Part shown: positions 62,608 through 64,000 of the stretch, piece after piece
Layout of the letters: each line of letters opens with the position of its first letter
How positions within the stretch are numbered: position 1 is the first letter of the stretch
Assembly: GCA_963738135.1 (NCBI GenBank)
Contig: CAVTVK010000004.1
Span: 806,001 to 870,000 of the forward strand
Source: Bog-473 sp963738135
GTDB lineage: Bacteria; Actinomycetota; Acidimicrobiia; Acidimicrobiales; RAAP-2
Length of the DNA: 64,000 nt
Reading direction: 5' to 3'
The notes under the pieces: generated by a model
Told to the model about the DNA's origin: nothing
The model's input: the letters and a program-made list of their open reading frames with translations, nothing else
Databases searched by the model: none
Made by a program: the position numbers and the translations under genes

Positions 62608-62702
62608 TGAGGGTCCAGCCTGCCCCGGCACCCCGCCCGAAGCAAGCCTTTCCGCTGGTCGGACCGTTGAGAGGGGCGCAGGCCTGTAACCTGGGGCGCA
62701 GC

Positions 62703-62775
62703 GCCCGAGTAGCTCAGTTGGTAGAGCACTTCACTTGTAATGAAGATGTCGCGGGTTCGATTCCTGCCTCGGGCT
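62703..62775 (+). tRNA. tRNA-Thr (UGU anticodon)
   Basis: 73 bases. Acceptor GCCCGAG with CTCGGGC and discriminator T. Anticodon arm CTTCA-CTTGTAA-TGAAG with anticodon TGT. T-arm GCGGG-TTCGATT-CCTGC. CCA not encoded. Confidence 0.95.
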
Positions 62776-62903
62776 CCCTGGTGACGACGGCGCACGGCTC
62801 GTTTCGATGACATCTGCTCCCCCGGAGGTCACGGCGTTCGCGGGGGCCAGTCCCATCCGGGGGCGGTGGTTTGACGCGGACCGCGGCGGGCATGGCCCTG
62901 TCC

Positions 62904-63101
62904 ATGAGCAATCCCCCAGAACCACGATCGGTCCACGAGGAGGTCTTCGACGAGGTCATGGACACCGAGGAGACCCCGCATCCGAACCGCCGGGAACATG
63001 GCAAGCAGAATCCGCGCCCAGACGACGAGGACCTGGCGCGTCGCACCGACATCGAGCGGTCCGAAGTAGGGCTCCCGGAGCAGGAACACGACCAGCCATA
63101 G
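62904..63101 (+). CDS. Small acidic hydrophilic protein, unknown
   Basis: 65 residues from the ATG at MSNPPEPRSVHEE. Highly charged (many Glu, Asp, Arg, Pro), no hydrophobic segment, probably disordered. No strong ribosome site, and an ATG at 62892 is an alternative start. It lies after tRNA-Thr. Codon use is compatible with a gene, but I have no family, so support is modest. Confidence 0.4.
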   Translation: MSNPPEPRSVHEEVFDEVMDTEETPHPNRREHGKQNPRPDDEDLARRTDIERSEVGLPEQEHDQP

Positions 63102-63268
63102 TGGACCCGGTCGTATCTCCCGCCCTTTCGTGACGGGCGGACCGCGTTCCCCCGGACGGCCCGGAGAAAGGACGGGGAGAAGGAACAGCATGTGTTTCGA
63201 TGACGACCCTCTTGTGGCCCTCACGGTGACCTGCTGCCGAGGAACGGGACGAAGGCGGGGCTCCCTCA

Positions 63269-63907
63269 ATGAGGCCGTACCGGTACCACCGACGCCCACG
63301 AGGGATCGACACGCCGACGCGCCGCGTGTTCGCCGTCTTGCTGATCGTTGCCACGCTCGGTACCTCTGTCGGACTCATCTACGTCGCGTTCGTGCAGAAC
63401 GATGCGCTGCCGTCGGAGAGTGGCTCGACGGCGACCACGGTGGCGAGGTCCGCCGCGCCGAGCACCTCGCCCGCGACCGCTGCTCCGACCACGACGGCTG
63501 TCTCAGGCCCCACGAAGTCGACCACGACGACCATGCCCGCGAAGAAGGGTGCCGGGTTGGTGAACCCGCTCTTGGCCGGCGGACTGCTCACGACCCTCGG
63601 CACGCCGACCAAGGCGGCCACCGCGCCGACGTTGCTCAACCCTGTTCCGGCACCCACGACCACACCCTCTCGGCCCATCACGACGACGACCGTGGCCGCT
63701 CCGACCACGACGACGGGGCGACCGGCGCCAACGACGACCACCACCGCTCGGAAGCCGCCGCCGACAACCACCACGACAACCGGGCCGCCGCCCACGACGA
63801 CGACCACCACAACAACGACGACCACGACGACCACGACGACCACCACGACCGTTCCGCCGACGACGATCATCACGTTTCCCGTTCCCATTCTCATTCCGCT
63901 CCCGTGA
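63269..63907 (+). CDS. Thr-rich membrane protein, unknown
   Basis: 212 residues. A basic N-terminus (MRPYRYHRRPRGIDTPTRR) precedes one membrane helix (VFAVLLIVATLGTSVGLIYVAF), then a long Thr/Pro/Ala-rich extracellular region. A run of 19 Thr codons lies at 63794-63850. It ends in a hydrophobic Pro-rich tail (FPVPILIPLP). No enzymatic domain. Probably spans the cell wall; like the protein at 92-979 it has a Pro/Leu tail. Last gene in the window. Confidence 0.65.
   Translation: MRPYRYHRRPRGIDTPTRRVFAVLLIVATLGTSVGLIYVAFVQNDALPSESGSTATTVARSAAPSTSPATAAPTTTAVSGPTKSTTTTMPAKKGAGLVNPLLAGGLLTTLGTPTKAATAPTLLNPVPAPTTTPSRPITTTTVAAPTTTTGRPAPTTTTTARKPPPTTTTTTGPPPTTTTTTTTTTTTTTTTTTTVPPTTIITFPVPILIPLP
63794..63850 (+). 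repeat. 19-codon Thr (ACN) run
   Basis: Nineteen consecutive ACN codons (ACG, ACC and ACA mixed) inside the Thr-rich protein gene. Mixed third positions argue for selection on protein and not simple slippage. Confidence 0.85.
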
Positions 63908-64000
63908 TCGGGTTCCGGCGAGAGGACACCGACCAGCGAGGCCCGCGCCGTTTCGTTCCTCAGTGGGCGTTGCGAGTGGGCGTTGCGGTCCTGCCTTGCC

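Overview
The window is high-GC actinobacterial DNA, most likely from an Acidimicrobiia-like member of Actinomycetota. This is inferred from the codon bias, the long Thr-rich linkers, the coproheme-type hemQ, the glucosyl-3-phosphoglycerate synthase, a perfect CIRCE in front of groEL, and several putative leaderless starts. Genes are densely packed, with many ATGA/GTGA overlaps. I see no phage, insertion sequence, CRISPR array or rRNA. Two tRNA genes are present, Ser-UGA and Thr-UGU.

Layout. 0-4 kb: a cell-surface module on the minus strand (sortase-anchored candidate, sortase, Ser/Thr-rich membrane protein). 4-13 kb: a TauE-type exporter, the 5-oxoprolinase genes pxpA and fused pxpBC, the helicase lhr and a patatin. 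13-19.4 kb: a pair of related unknown proteins, typA, a VOC protein, tRNA-Ser, a DUF6159-like membrane protein and a quinone oxidoreductase. 19.4-26 kb: a sulfotransferase and a branched-chain-type ABC transporter (binding protein, fused LivHM, LivG, LivF). 26-30 kb: two genes sharing an N-terminal module, one carrying a GH43 domain; a flap-endonuclease-like gene; and a decayed membrane protein with Ig-like repeats. 30-38 kb: an ECF sigma/YCII/reductase operon, two MFS exporters, a VOC-VOC-amidohydrolase operon and prephenate dehydratase. 38-48 kb: larB-larC-PLP decarboxylase, DsbA-like, DinB, WYL regulator, amidase, lipoprotein and a third MFS exporter. 48-55 kb: metallo-beta-lactamase, SRPBCC, TetR, a secreted 42-residue-repeat protein, GNAT, NUDIX, a NIL-domain protein, larE and hemQ. 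55-64 kb: groEL, thrC with a CysO-like carrier, gpgS-otsA-otsB, a LytR_C protein and a Thr-rich protein.

How genes fit together. LarB, LarC and LarE are the three enzymes of the nickel-pincer nucleotide pathway, split between two loci, and no LarA-like apoenzyme lies in the window. GpgS, OtsA and OtsB form a compatible-solute set (glucosylglycerate and trehalose). ThrC is translationally coupled to a GG-ending ubiquitin-like sulfur carrier. The Liv genes form one transporter preceded by an AACNNGTT palindrome.

Data quality. Some 15 genes between 18 and 61 kb are cut by single-base indels, mostly +1 insertions of G or C, while the reading frame resumes with intact family motifs. Long stretches (1-18, 22-26, 30-41, 44-48 and 55-61 kb) are clean. 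I treat these as probable consensus errors, not programmed frameshifts or decay. The decayed membrane gene at 28.8-30 kb is the exception: it seems to have lost its middle.
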